Source: Sorangium aterium
GTDB lineage: Bacteria > Myxococcota_A > Polyangia > Polyangiales > Polyangiaceae
DNA: 64,000 bases
Direction of reading: 5' to 3'
Assembly (NCBI RefSeq): GCF_028368935.1
Contig: NZ_JAQNDK010000004.1
Coordinates: 248,001-312,000, forward strand
In this document: in pieces, positions 26,373-35,391 of the stretch
Layout of the letters: each line of letters opens with the position of its first letter
Numbering within the stretch: the first letter of the stretch is position 1
Program-made: the position numbers and the translations under genes
The notes under the pieces: generated by a model
Told to the model about the DNA's origin: nothing
Seen by the model: the letters and a program-made list of their open reading frames with translations, nothing else
Databases searched by the model: none

Positions 26373-27464
26373 TCAGGCGACGGAGGACGCCGGCCGGCGG
26401 CCGGGCGCATTCCCGGGTGTGGCGCCGAAGCGCGTCGCCACCAGGTAGTCGCACCAGCGCTCCACGCTGGTGTGGATCGGCGGCATCACCAGACCGACCG
26501 CGCGGGCGTGGGCGTCGGCCGCGCTCGTGTCATACGCATCTTCGGCGAGGAACGACAGGCTCTCTCGCGTCACCCCGGTGAGCGCCTCCGGCAACAGGCG
26601 CACCAGGCCGAGGGGCAGCACCCACGCCGGGGGGCTGCGCCTCATGTGGGCGGCGATGCCGCGGACCAGCGCGGGCAGCCGCGGAGTCGCCTGGTCGAGG
26701 ACGCAGAGGTCCTGTTCCGCGGTCTCCGGGCGCTCGGGCACGCTCGCCAGGAAGCGCGCCAGGTAGTCGACCGTCACCAGCGGCAGGAAGGTGCGCTCGC
26801 TGCCGACCAGGGCCGGCAGGCGGCCCCGCCAGAGCTGCTCGACCATCTCGCCGACGCCCGTGAGCTGCGTGGTCTCGCCGGTGCGCGAGTCGCCGATGAC
26901 GCTGCTCGGATGCACGGCCGTCCAGCGCAGCCCGCGCTCGGCCGCGAAGCGGCGCACGGCGAGGAACGACTCGTGCTTCGACCCCTCGTACGCGCCGTGC
27001 TGGCGGTAGAGCCGGTCCCACGCTCGCTGCGTCAGCACGCTCTCCGCGCCAGGCCGGGCGCTCGCGTGCATCATGCGGTAGCCGCCGAGGTAGACGAAGC
27101 GCCGCAGGTGGGGCCGCCCGAGCGCCCACTCGGCCGCGCGCAGCGAGCCCTCGACATTGCAGCGTCGCGCCTCCTGCACGCCGAGCCCGAAGGCGAAGCG
27201 CGCCGCCAGGTGATAGACGTCGCGCACCTGCTCGAAGCGCTCCGACAGACCGAGCGACGCCGCCTCGACGTCGCCCTCGACCACCAGGAGCCGCCGCGAA
27301 TCGCCGCCGTGCGCGTCGACGAACGCGGAAAGCTCGGCGGCCCGCTGCCGCGCCCGGCGCACCGGCGCTGCCACGGCCTTCGTCCGGGTCAGCTCGGCCA
27401 GCAGCCAGCGCCCGATGAATCCCGTACCCCCCGTCACCATGACCTCGGCGTCGCATGCTCTCAT
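26373..27464 (-). CDS. Extended SDR / NAD(P)-dependent epimerase-type protein
   Basis: 363 residues from the ATG at 27464 (MVTGG at 27440 is an alternative). The Rossmann motif TGGTGFIG is at residues 11-18, followed by VYHLAARFAFG, the strand FVYLGGYRM, and HGAYEGSKHE, which contains the Tyr-x-x-x-Lys catalytic pair. ERGLRWTAVHPSSVIGD is typical of the extended or fatty-acyl-reductase-like SDR group. It lacks a membrane segment. It is divergent from a LysR gene, with a 17-bp palindrome inside the start region of the latter, so it is the likely target. The last residues are Pro/Arg-rich. Confidence 0.85.
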   Translation of the reverse strand: MRACDAEVMVTGGTGFIGRWLLAELTRTKAVAAPVRRARQRAAELSAFVDAHGGDSRRLLVVEGDVEAASLGLSERFEQVRDVYHLAARFAFGLGVQEARRCNVEGSLRAAEWALGRPHLRRFVYLGGYRMMHASARPGAESVLTQRAWDRLYRQHGAYEGSKHESFLAVRRFAAERGLRWTAVHPSSVIGDSRTGETTQLTGVGEMVEQLWRGRLPALVGSERTFLPLVTVDYLARFLASVPERPETAEQDLCVLDQATPRLPALVRGIAAHMRRSPPAWVLPLGLVRLLPEALTGVTRESLSFLAEDAYDTSAADAHARAVGLVMPPIHTSVERWCDYLVATRFGATPGNAPGRRPASSVA

Positions 27465-27506
27465 AGGCCGCCCAGCATGCGTCGCTGGACCCATGAGGAA
27501 AATGGG

Positions 27507-28478
27507 ATGTATCTCATGCCAGGCATGAGCGAGATCGATATACGGAGCATCAACCTGAACCTCCTCCCCGCCCTCGATGCGCTGCTCGTCGAGGGCAGCG
27601 TCAGCGCCGCGGCGCGCCGCGCCCACGTCAGCCAGTCGGCGATGAGCCATTCCCTCGCGCGCCTGCGCGAGCTCTTCGGCGATCCCCTCCTCGTCCCCCT
27701 CGGCCGCGGTCTCACCCCCACGCCGCGCGCGCTCCAGCTCCGCGCGGCCCTGCCCGCCGCCTTCGAGCACCTCCGCCGCGCCCTCGCTTCCCCCGAGCCC
27801 TTCGATCCGCGCACCTCGGCGCGCACCTTCCGCGTCGCCACCGTCGACTACTTCGAGCTCACGACGCTGCCCGACGTGCTCGACCACCTGGGCGAACACG
27901 CCCCCTTCGTCCGCCTGGAGATCGAGCGCTTCTCCCCTGACGTCACCCCCGCGCTGGTCCGCGGCGACATCGATCTGGCCCTGTTCGGCGCCTCGCAGCC
28001 GGTGCCGGCCGCCGGCCTCCGCCGCGCCCCGCTCTACCAGGAACCCTTCGCCGTCATGGCCCGCAAAGGCCACCCGGCGATCAAGCGCCGCCTCGATCTC
28101 GACACCTATGTCGCCCTCGGCCACGTCCTCGTCAGCGTCGAGGGCCACCGCGACGGCGCCGTCGACCGCGCCCTGGCCCGCCTCGGCAAGACCAGGCGGG
28201 TGGCCCTGCGCCTGCCTCACTTCATGTCCGCGCCCCTCGCCGTGCGCAGCTCCGACCTCCTCTGCACGATCGCGAGCAGCGTCGCCCAGCGCGCCCGCGA
28301 GCTCTTCGGGCTTCGGGTGTTCGCGCCCCCCTTCGAGCTGCCCGCCGCCCAGGTCGTCGCCGTGTGGTCGCAGCGCCACGACGACGACCCGGCGCAGCGC
28401 TGGTTCCGCGACCTCTTCTTCTCGGGCCGCGCCCTCTCGCCGCGCCTGCGGGCGCTGGTCCGAAGGGGTGCGGCTTGA
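27507..28478 (+). CDS. LysR-family transcriptional regulator (NodD-like group)
   Basis: About 323 residues. The ATG at 27507 has GAGG eight bases upstream; MSEIDIRSINLNLL at 27525 is the more usual family start. The recognition region HVSQSAMSHSLARLRELFGD is of the NodD/NahR kind, with DPLLVPLGRGLTPTPRA after it. An effector domain follows (FRVATVDYFELTTLP). The divergent SDR gene is the likely target. A perfect palindrome covers the alternative start codons, so the protein probably represses its own synthesis. Confidence 0.9.
   Translation: MYLMPGMSEIDIRSINLNLLPALDALLVEGSVSAAARRAHVSQSAMSHSLARLRELFGDPLLVPLGRGLTPTPRALQLRAALPAAFEHLRRALASPEPFDPRTSARTFRVATVDYFELTTLPDVLDHLGEHAPFVRLEIERFSPDVTPALVRGDIDLALFGASQPVPAAGLRRAPLYQEPFAVMARKGHPAIKRRLDLDTYVALGHVLVSVEGHRDGAVDRALARLGKTRRVALRLPHFMSAPLAVRSSDLLCTIASSVAQRARELFGLRVFAPPFELPAAQVVAVWSQRHDDDPAQRWFRDLFFSGRALSPRLRALVRRGAA
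27513..27529. promoter_or_regulatory. 17-bp perfect palindrome over the LysR start
   Basis: CTCATGCCAGGCATGAG, eight-base arms around a single A. It contains two of the possible start codons and lies 49 bases from the SDR start. A further ATCTC/GAGAT pair surrounds it. Confidence 0.65.
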
Positions 28479-29071
28479 TCCGGGGATGTCCGGCGGTGTC
28501 CCCATGAGGCAGCCGCGCCGTGTCACCCAGGCAAGACGCGGCGCGACACCTCCGGCTGTGCGTCCGCCGCGCCCCTTTGGGCGCCCCCGACCGCCCGGGA
28601 AGGCGGCGACTGCCTCATCATGCCGGGATCACCGCCTGGGAGGCGGGCATTCCAGGCGCCGCGGTGGTCGCGCATCCGCGCACATGCGCGGCCCCGCAAG
28701 ACCGGCGAGGGGTCGACGCCCGTTGCCCGAGCATCTCGAGCCGGGGCTCCCCGCGCTCGAGGTCCAGGCGGTTGAAGATCGCGGGTCGAGAGGTTCGCCC
28801 TCGGAGTCGAATCAAGCACCTTCAGGCGGAGCGCGTGTCCCGCTCGGCGGCGCCGCCGCCCGCTCGAAATCGCTACTTTTCCTGGTCGTCGCTCGTCATC
28901 GACCGGAGCTTCTGTCAAGAGTTCCCCGCCAACGACCAGCAATCGACACAAACCACAAAAGTACGGATCCACCGATCCGCCTACAAAGACCAGCAGATCC
29001 AACGAGTTCACCGGGCTGTGTAGTATTGTCTGCGCCACGCTGGCATGTACGGTGCCTGAGACCGATCCATC
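28479..29071. other. Gene-poor spacer
   Basis: Long minus-strand open frames here lack family signs. One stretch (about 28740-28815, minus) reads RPAIFNRLDLERGEPRLEML and may be a gene fragment, but it is not recognised. The last 150 bases are A/T-richer and probably hold the promoter of the DUF4189 gene. Confidence 0.35.
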
Positions 29072-29512
29072 GTGCGCGTCATTCAACCCAGTGTTCACTT
29101 TCTCTGCACCACCGCGGTGATCCTCGCTGTCTGGCCCGCGGCCGCGGCAAACGACTCCTTCGGCGCCATCGCCTACTCCACGACCAGCAACCGCGCCGCC
29201 ACCGCCCAGTCCTGGAGGTCGAGCGATGAGGCCGGCCGGCTGGCCCTCGCCGATTGCAACCGCGGGTCGCCCGCGAAGGACTGCTTCATCGCAGCGGCCT
29301 TTCAGAACGCCTGCGGCGCGCTGGCCATCGACGACCATGGCACCTGGGGCGCCTGGTGGAAGAGCCAGAGCGAGCCCGGCGGCGCCGGTGTCTCCGCGGC
29401 GCTCGGGGTTGGTCGAAGCCGCGCGCGGGAGCAGTGCCGCCGCTACGCCGCGGGGCACGCCGCGGAATGCCGTGTGGTCGCCGAGCTCTGCGCCGTGGCC
29501 TTCCACCCCTGA
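29072..29512 (+). CDS. DUF4189 secreted protein
   Basis: 146 residues with a GTG start. A signal peptide ends near WPAAAAND. The mature part begins FGAIAYSTTSNRA and contains the paired Cys pattern of DUF4189 (LALADCNRG, DCFIAAAFQNACGALA, REQCRR, ECRVVAELC). Members are small secreted, disulfide-bonded proteins of unknown role. It lies 51 bases before a DUF1036 gene on the same strand, so the two probably form one transcript. Confidence 0.8.
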   Translation: MRVIQPSVHFLCTTAVILAVWPAAAANDSFGAIAYSTTSNRAATAQSWRSSDEAGRLALADCNRGSPAKDCFIAAAFQNACGALAIDDHGTWGAWWKSQSEPGGAGVSAALGVGRSRAREQCRRYAAGHAAECRVVAELCAVAFHP

Positions 29513-29563
29513 ACGGGGCGGCTTCGTGCCCATTCGGGACATCGACCCACGAGGAAGGACTCG

Positions 29564-30025
29564 ATGATCATGAAAAGGCTCTTCATCACTGCGGCGCTCA
29601 TCGGCCTCTCGACGGCGTACGCGTCGCCGGCGTTCGCCAACATCAAGTTCTGCAACCGCTCCGACCGGCCCGTCAATGCGGCGTTCGCCATGCGGATCAA
29701 CCTGAGCTCCGCCCCCAATCCGTGGGTGACGCGCGGGTGGTGGTCCATCGCGCCCGGGCAGTGCAAGGTCGTATCCAGCGAACAGCTCTACGCTTCCACG
29801 GACTACGGTTACTTCGCCGAGCGCGCGGATGGGACGAAGCACTGGCCTGCCACCGGCGGGGACTTCCAGGTCAACATGCGCGGCCTGTGCGTGCAGGCAG
29901 GCCGGTTCGTGATCGTCGATTACGAAAGGTGGCCGGAATGCAAAGAGCCCCCGAGACGGCAGGTGACCTTCAAGTTGTTCTCGGTCGGTGAGAACTGGGA
30001 GAACTACATCGTGAACTTCGATTGA
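29564..30025 (+). CDS. DUF1036 secreted protein
   Basis: 153 residues (MKRLF six bases later is the alternative start). GAGGAAGGACTCG precedes the ATG. A signal peptide ends ASPAFA. The mature protein begins NIKFCNRSDRPVNAAFA and has WVTRGWWSIAPGQCKVV, both typical of DUF1036, a small beta-sandwich found in secreted bacterial proteins. Four Cys probably pair. It is cotranscribed with the DUF4189 gene. The function is not known. Confidence 0.85.
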   Translation: MIMKRLFITAALIGLSTAYASPAFANIKFCNRSDRPVNAAFAMRINLSSAPNPWVTRGWWSIAPGQCKVVSSEQLYASTDYGYFAERADGTKHWPATGGDFQVNMRGLCVQAGRFVIVDYERWPECKEPPRRQVTFKLFSVGENWENYIVNFD

Positions 30026-30076
30026 CCGAATCGGTGTCCGCCGGACGAGCCGGCTCGGTCGGGCGCGGGGCGCGGA

Positions 30077-30101
30077 CAAAGAGCAACTTGGGGTTGCTTT
30101 G
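30077..30101 (+). terminator. Hairpin downstream of DUF1036 gene
   Basis: AGCAAC-TTGGG-GTTGCT, extended by flanking CAAA and TTTG, 52 bases after the stop codon. It is a plausible intrinsic terminator without a long T-tract. Confidence 0.45.
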
Positions 30102-30281
30102 TGATCGGGTCCTCGACCATTTCTAGAACAATGATCGCGTCGTTCGAGGCGTGGCGTGGCCACGAATCACGCGCGGGAGACGGCGCTGTGGCTGCGTCTC
30201 CTTATCCCTCGGCCCCCCGGACGCGCGTCGTCGCTCGCTCGCGGCATGAATGCGGCGTCTGCCTCGAGCATCAGAGGCGGC

Positions 30282-33200
30282 ATGGCAAGACCGTTCGAGT
30301 CCATCGGTTCGACTTCCGGGCTTCACCGGCGTGCCTCCGCCGCCCTGCTCCTCGCCGCCTTCGGCCCCACGAATGAATGCGGTCCGAGCGCGCCCGGCAG
30401 CAGCAGCAGCAGCGGCGGCGCCGCGGGCGCCGGCGGGTACAGCTCCGCAAGCACAGGAGGCGGCGGCGGCTCCGCAAGCCACGGCGGCGGCGGCTCCGCT
30501 GCCACGGGCAGCGGCGGCTCCGCAGGCCACGGCGGCTCCGCTGCCACGGGCAGCGGCGGCTCCGCAGGCCACGGCGGCGGCGGCTCCGCTGCCACGGGCA
30601 GCGGCGGCTCCGCAGGCCACGGCGGCGGCGACGAGAGCACCTCGACCGGGAGCGGCGGCTCGCCGGCAACATGCGTGCCGGGATCCATCGTCGCGTGCTA
30701 CTCCGGCCCCGAGGGGACCAACGGCGTCGGACGCTGTACGGCCGGGACGCAGACCTGTCGTCCTGACGGCTTCGGCTACGGGCCCTGCACGGGTGAGATC
30801 ACCCCTGCTGCGGAGGTCTGCGCCACGCCCCAGGACGAGAGCTGCGACGGCGACGCCCATTGCCCGCAACCGGCCGCCTGGGCGCGCGGGTTCGGCATCG
30901 AGCCCACCGATCCCACATCGACAATCGCCGTCGACGCCATGGGGAATTACTACATCCTCGGCGCCTTCGAAGGAACGGTCGACTTCGGCGCCGGCCCTCT
31001 GACCAGCGCCGGTGGCAGCGACATCTTCCTCCTCAAGCTCGACCCCTCGGGCGCGCCGCTCTGGAGCAAGCGCTTCGGCACCCCCTTGCGCGAGACAGGA
31101 GATGCCCTGGCCATCGACGGAAACGGCAACGTCCTGCTCGCCGGCAACTACGAGGACGACTTCTCTGGCATTGGCATGGACCTCGGCTTCGGCGGGTGCG
31201 CCCTGCCGGCTCCGCCCGATCGTTCCGCGCAATTCGTGGCCAAGCTCGACCCCGACGGCAATCACATCTGGAGCGATGGATTCAGCTTCTGGCCTTCGCA
31301 TCCTACCTGGGCGACGAAGGTGGCCATCGATGCTCTCGGCGACGCGTACCTCGCCATCGGGTTGGAGGACGCGACAGCGGTGGTGAAGCTGGACGCGATG
31401 GGCAATGTCCTCTGGAGGCGTAGCACTCCGGGCAGCCCGAGCTTCCACATGAACCTCGCGCTCGACAGCGCCGGCAACGTGGTGACAGTGAATGACGCAG
31501 GTATCGATGGCAACTACCTTGTCCTTTACACGTACGTCTCAAAGCTCTCTCCGGACGGAGATTTGCTCTGGTCCCGGAGATTGGACGACTACGACTTCCG
31601 TGGCAAGGTGGCGGTCAACTCGGCGGGCGAGATCCTCGTGTTGGCCGAGGGGGTTCTCATCAAGCTGGATCAGGACGGCGAGGAGGTGTTCACCCAGCCC
31701 GTCCGCCACACCGGCAACATCGCGATCGACCCCGCGGACAACATCTTCCTCGGCGGGGGTGGGCTCACGATGCTCGACCCGAGCGGCACCGAGCTCTGGA
31801 CGCGCGATTTCGCGGCCTCTGTAGCGAACATAGCCATCTCCCCGAACGGCGCGGTCGCCGTCACCGGCGTTGTGAGTGGCCCTGTGGACTTCGGGACCGG
31901 CCCGATCGAGTATACAGAAGGCTGGGATATCTATGTTGCCACATTCAATCCGCCGGCGAGCGGCGACAGCGGCGAGGGAGGAGGCAGCGACGGCGGCGGC
32001 GGAGACCCGTCCGAGACGTGCGCGCCGGGCTCGGTCATCGCGTGCTACTCCGGCCCTGCCGGGACCAGGGGCGTCGGACCCTGCGCTGCGGGGACGCAGA
32101 CCTGCCGGCCCAACGGCCTTGGCTTCGGCGCCTGCGTGGGCGAGGTGACGCCCGCCGAGGAGCTCTGCTCCACGCCGGAGGACGAGAACTGCGACGGCGA
32201 CCCCCATTGTCCCATGCTGTCGTGGGCGCGCGGGTTCGGCAGCACCGGCGCCGACCAGGGCCTGAACATCGCGAGCGATGCCGCAGGCAACTACTATGTC
32301 GCCGGCACCTTCACAGGAACCGTCGACTTCGGCGCGGGCCCTCTGACCTCCCCGCCCGGAAGCCACTTCCTGCTCAAGCTCGATCCATCGGGCGCGCCGC
32401 TCTGGAGTGAACGCCTGCCCAGCGGCCACCCGCTCGTCATGGCCGTCGATGGCGACGGCGACCTCCTGCTCGCCGGCACATACTCGGGTGGCGTCGCTAG
32501 GGTGTTGAACCAGTGCCTCCCCCCCTTCGAGCCGGACTACAATACCGTAGGCTTCGTGGCCAAGCTCGACCGCGATGGCAAGGCCATCTGGAGTCAAGCG
32601 CCCATCTACACGTCGGACGCGCTCGACAGCTACAGCGTTCCCGAGCGTATCGCCGTCGATGCGCTCGGCAACACCTACCTGGTCTACGCCGACCTTTGGG
32701 CGAACGGTGCCTATCTGTTAAAGCTGAGCCCTGGCGGCGATGTCCTCTGGAAACACAGGATCACGCCCCCTCCCGACGAGGAGCACTATTTCACTACCCT
32801 GGAATACCACGCCGATCTCGCGATCGACAGCGCGGGCAACGCGCTGACCGTGACCGCACCGCAGGCCGACGCAGGGTATCTCACGGTCAGCAAGTTCGAC
32901 CCGACCGGCGCCGTGCTCTGGAGCCGCCCGTTCGCGCCGGATCCGTCGATCCCCCCTGGCGGCGCGTGGAAGGCGGACTGGTCGGTGGCCGTCAATGCGG
33001 CTGACGAGGTCTTCGTGGCCGGCACCACGGACGGGACCGTCGATCTCGGCGGCGGCGTGCTGCCCGCCGGCCCCGTGCTCCTCAAGCTGGACGCCGCGGG
33101 TGCCCACGTGTTCAGCGACTCGATCCCCTTCGGCGACGCGCTCGCGCTCGACTCCGCTGGTAACATCGTCGTCGCCGGAGACGGGCTCGCCAAGCTCGAC

Positions 33201-33377
33201 CCGAGCGGCGCCGAGCTCTGGACCCTCGGCTTCGGCGCCAGCGCACATGGCATCACGATCTCGCCGAGCGGCGTGATCGCCCTCACAGGGGCTGCGAGCG
33301 CGGCGGTCGACTTCGGGACCGGCCCCATCCACCACGCCGGCGGCTCCGACATCTTCGTCGCGACGTTCAATCCCTGA
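30282..33377 (+). CDS. Tandem propeller protein with MopE-like Cys motifs
   Basis: 1031 residues from the ATG at 30282, which follows AGAGGCGG. The frame is open further upstream, but this start gives a signal-like segment (ALLLAAFGP). A long Ser/Gly/His linker follows (about 40-125). Then come two copies of one module, at about 130-560 and 570-1031. Each starts with a Cys motif (CVPGSIVACYSGPEG, GTQTCRPDG, CDGDAHCP; the second copy is near identical) as in MopE-like metal-binding motifs. Each goes on with SBBP-type beta-propeller repeats (AWARGFG, DAxGNYYxxGxFxGTVDFG, FLLKLDPSGAPLWS). It is a surface protein of unknown ligand. The two modules arose by internal duplication. Confidence 0.8.
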   Translation: MARPFESIGSTSGLHRRASAALLLAAFGPTNECGPSAPGSSSSSGGAAGAGGYSSASTGGGGGSASHGGGGSAATGSGGSAGHGGSAATGSGGSAGHGGGGSAATGSGGSAGHGGGDESTSTGSGGSPATCVPGSIVACYSGPEGTNGVGRCTAGTQTCRPDGFGYGPCTGEITPAAEVCATPQDESCDGDAHCPQPAAWARGFGIEPTDPTSTIAVDAMGNYYILGAFEGTVDFGAGPLTSAGGSDIFLLKLDPSGAPLWSKRFGTPLRETGDALAIDGNGNVLLAGNYEDDFSGIGMDLGFGGCALPAPPDRSAQFVAKLDPDGNHIWSDGFSFWPSHPTWATKVAIDALGDAYLAIGLEDATAVVKLDAMGNVLWRRSTPGSPSFHMNLALDSAGNVVTVNDAGIDGNYLVLYTYVSKLSPDGDLLWSRRLDDYDFRGKVAVNSAGEILVLAEGVLIKLDQDGEEVFTQPVRHTGNIAIDPADNIFLGGGGLTMLDPSGTELWTRDFAASVANIAISPNGAVAVTGVVSGPVDFGTGPIEYTEGWDIYVATFNPPASGDSGEGGGSDGGGGDPSETCAPGSVIACYSGPAGTRGVGPCAAGTQTCRPNGLGFGACVGEVTPAEELCSTPEDENCDGDPHCPMLSWARGFGSTGADQGLNIASDAAGNYYVAGTFTGTVDFGAGPLTSPPGSHFLLKLDPSGAPLWSERLPSGHPLVMAVDGDGDLLLAGTYSGGVARVLNQCLPPFEPDYNTVGFVAKLDRDGKAIWSQAPIYTSDALDSYSVPERIAVDALGNTYLVYADLWANGAYLLKLSPGGDVLWKHRITPPPDEEHYFTTLEYHADLAIDSAGNALTVTAPQADAGYLTVSKFDPTGAVLWSRPFAPDPSIPPGGAWKADWSVAVNAADEVFVAGTTDGTVDLGGGVLPAGPVLLKLDAAGAHVFSDSIPFGDALALDSAGNIVVAGDGLAKLDPSGAELWTLGFGASAHGITISPSGVIALTGAASAAVDFGTGPIHHAGGSDIFVATFNP

Positions 33378-33392
33378 AACCCAAGGGGGAAG

Positions 33393-33409
33393 GGCGCCAT
33401 GTCGGCGCC
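33393..33409. terminator. Hairpin between convergent genes
   Basis: Two GGCGCC boxes separated by five bases can pair. It lies between the propeller gene and the convergent esterase gene and could serve both. Confidence 0.3.
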
Positions 33410-33462
33410 GCGAGCGCGGCGCTACGCGCGGGCGAGGGTCCCGTCCGCGCCGAGGACGTCGG

Positions 33463-34575
33463 TCAGAACTGCTTGAAGAACTTCCACGACTCGATGGGAA
33501 TCCAGTTGGGATTGCCGTCGATGTTCGTGTGCCCGCCGCCGAAGGTGCACACCCGCGTCGGATGTTCCGGATCGCAATCCTGGAAATCGAAGCAGCTGTA
33601 CGCGCCGTTTGAAGTCGGGATGTTGTTCGGGATCGTGCAGCCGTTGTCTTCGGCTTTTTCGAGGGCGATGAACTTGGACCCTTTCTTTTGACCTTCGTTG
33701 TTCACCCAGGGGCAAGTCCCGTCGCTCATGCCCGTCGTGTGCATCCAAGCAATGGGCTTATGTGTCTTTTCAGGCAACCAGATGTTGTAGTTGGCCGGGG
33801 CGATGCCCACGGCCGCACGGATCTCCGCTTGATGGTTCGTCGACAGCGAATAGGTGATCATCCCTCCGAAGCTGAAGCCGGTCGCGAACACGCGCGTCGT
33901 GTCGTAGCAGACACTTTCATTCATGAGCGCCATGATGTCGTCGAACAGCGCGTGGTCCTTCTCTTGCCACGTTGCACCGTCCGAGGAGGGGGCCACGAAG
34001 ATGGCTTGCTCGCCGTCGGCCTCCAGCTGCGGTTTGAGAAAGTAGAAGTCTTGCCCCTTGACGTCTTGGTAGCGGCTGCCGATCCAATGCGAGGTGTAGA
34101 ACAGCCGGTAGGGCTTGTTCATGTCGTAGTTGCGGGGCATATCGACGTAGTACACGCGATTTTGGCCCGAACTCGAGATCGTATACTCCTTGCTCGTCAG
34201 CGTGGTTGCCTTGCCGCACCCCGCGCTCCGCACAGGCGCGTTCCCCAGGGGAATGGCTCCTTCGGGCCAGCCGCCCGTGCCGGTACCGCCGCTGCCGGTC
34301 GGCTCAGCCCCGCCACTCCCGCCGCTGTTGTCACCGCCAGTCCCGGCCGCGGTGGTGCCGCTGGAGGTCGCAACGCCGCTGCCGCTCGTGCTGCTGCTCG
34401 TGCTGCCGCTAGAGGTCGCAACGCCGCTGCCGCTCGTGCTACTGACGGAACCGGTCGCCGTCGCTCCGCCCCCTCCGTCGTTGTTCGAGTCGGACTCGGC
34501 GGGGGCGCACGAAATCGCGACCCAACTCGCAAGGGTGACACAAAAGGCGAGTCGGCTGAACGTTTGAACTTGCAT
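33463..34575 (-). CDS. CE1/LpqC-type feruloyl esterase lipoprotein
   Basis: A 370-residue exported esterase. TAGGAGACCTGTG precedes the ATG at 34575. The signal ends VAISC. A Ser/Thr/Gly linker with two GSGVATSSG-type repeats spans about 30-105. The alpha/beta-hydrolase domain shows YYVDMPRNYDMNKPYRLFY, the nucleophile Ser235 in TGFSFGGM, a probable Asp in TGMSDGTCPW and the His in FGGGHTN. This is the arrangement of CE1/PHB-depolymerase-like esterases that remove feruloyl or acetyl groups from xylan. A TGTGAACGCTCACA palindrome lies about 290 bases upstream. Confidence 0.85.
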   Translation of the reverse strand: MQVQTFSRLAFCVTLASWVAISCAPAESDSNNDGGGGATATGSVSSTSGSGVATSSGSTSSSTSGSGVATSSGTTAAGTGGDNSGGSGGAEPTGSGGTGTGGWPEGAIPLGNAPVRSAGCGKATTLTSKEYTISSSGQNRVYYVDMPRNYDMNKPYRLFYTSHWIGSRYQDVKGQDFYFLKPQLEADGEQAIFVAPSSDGATWQEKDHALFDDIMALMNESVCYDTTRVFATGFSFGGMITYSLSTNHQAEIRAAVGIAPANYNIWLPEKTHKPIAWMHTTGMSDGTCPWVNNEGQKKGSKFIALEKAEDNGCTIPNNIPTSNGAYSCFDFQDCDPEHPTRVCTFGGGHTNIDGNPNWIPIESWKFFKQF

Positions 34576-34723
34576 CACAGGTCTCCTACGTGCCGGAATC
34601 AGGTGAAAGGGAAACAAAACGTTTCGAGCGTACCAAGGGCGACTCGCCACACTCACCTCAGGTGACAGAGCGTTCCTTACGGGATCCGCCTCCCTGGATT
34701 GGATCGCTCTTGGCAAAACGTCG

Positions 34724-34989
34724 ATCACCATCGATCAGCAATCGCTTCCGCGACGACCCAGCGAACAGGATCGGTGTAAAAATCGATCAAATGGATCAGA
34801 TTGACGAAGAGCTCGGTACTCAGGAGGACCCGAGCAGACCGAAACAAAAGGATGACCCTCGACTGGAATGTGAACGCTCACATTGCCGGTGTCAATTCCA
34901 ATCGACCGGCCCTCGGGGATCTTCGGGCCCGTGGCAGGACATGGCTGGCAGGGCTCCTTCGGAGCGCCGCGTTAAGAGGGGTGGGCGCC
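34724..34989. repeat. ~265-bp dispersed element, copy A (uninterrupted)
   Basis: It aligns by eye along its whole length with 42051-42421. Landmarks in order: ATCGCTTCCGCGACGACC, GGTGTAAAAATCG, GACCCGAGCA, AATGTGAACG, GGAGCGCCGCG and GGGCGCC. It stands upstream of the esterase gene, as copy B stands upstream of the GH127 gene, in the same orientation. Confidence 0.8.
34869..34882. promoter_or_regulatory. LacI-type operator candidate 1
   Basis: TGTGAACGCTCACA, one mismatch from a perfect dyad, with the central CG usual for LacI-family sites. It lies inside copy A, upstream of the esterase gene. Confidence 0.6.
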
Positions 34990-35037
34990 GGACTGCCCGA
35001 CCACAATCGTACTGCCAGCGTGTCATGTTGCCGCGGC

Positions 35038-35209
35038 CGATGCGGAAACCGTGCCGCCATGGTCACTGAGCCCCGGAACATCGTCCGCTTCCTCTGCGCG
35101 CTCGGCGAGCCGACCGATGTTCCAGCACGCTCCCCCAGCGTCCACGCGGCGACCACCGTACTGGAAAAGCACCGTTGTGCGCCGCAAGGCGCTCGGTGAC
35201 GCCGTATAG
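35038..35209 (+). pseudogene. Transposase C-terminal remnant, copy 2 (IS91-like pattern)
   Basis: It reads RCGNRAAMVTEPRNIVRFL, then ALGEPTDVPARSPS, then after one frame change PPYWKSTVVRRKALGDAV and a stop. The Cys/Gly zinc-type motif, the VTEPxxIxxFLxxLGEP segment and the RGPPYWKS ending fit the last part of IS91-type transposases. Nothing of the rest of the element is visible nearby. Confidence 0.65.
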
Positions 35210-35391
35210 CGTCTCGCGACGCGCCTCCCGGGGCTCGCCCTACCACGGATCAGCCCGCCCTTGCGCTCCGAGGCGCCCGATGGTGCGGCGACCTTGCAGG
35301 AAAGCTCCAGTCTTACAGGGTGAGAGACGCTCGAATCTCCCGGTATCGGTTCCGCTCAGGGTTGCATCGGTACTGAATATTTCCTGCGTGA

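Noticed and set aside
26298-27506. Long N-terminal extension of the LysR gene
   Set aside because: It is antisense to the SDR gene; the LysR domain starts at 27507-27525 with its own ribosome-binding site.
28523-30163. 546-codon minus-strand open frame across the DUF4189/DUF1036 genes
   Set aside because: The two plus-strand genes have signal peptides, ribosome-binding sites and recognised families; the opposite frame has none.
30420-30640. Ser/Gly/His repeat as a non-coding tandem repeat
   Set aside because: It is in frame and forms the linker of an exported protein, as in several neighbours.
34869-34882. TGTGA...TCACA as a CRP site
   Set aside because: The arms are only four bases apart, whereas CRP needs six; the central CG fits the LacI family better.
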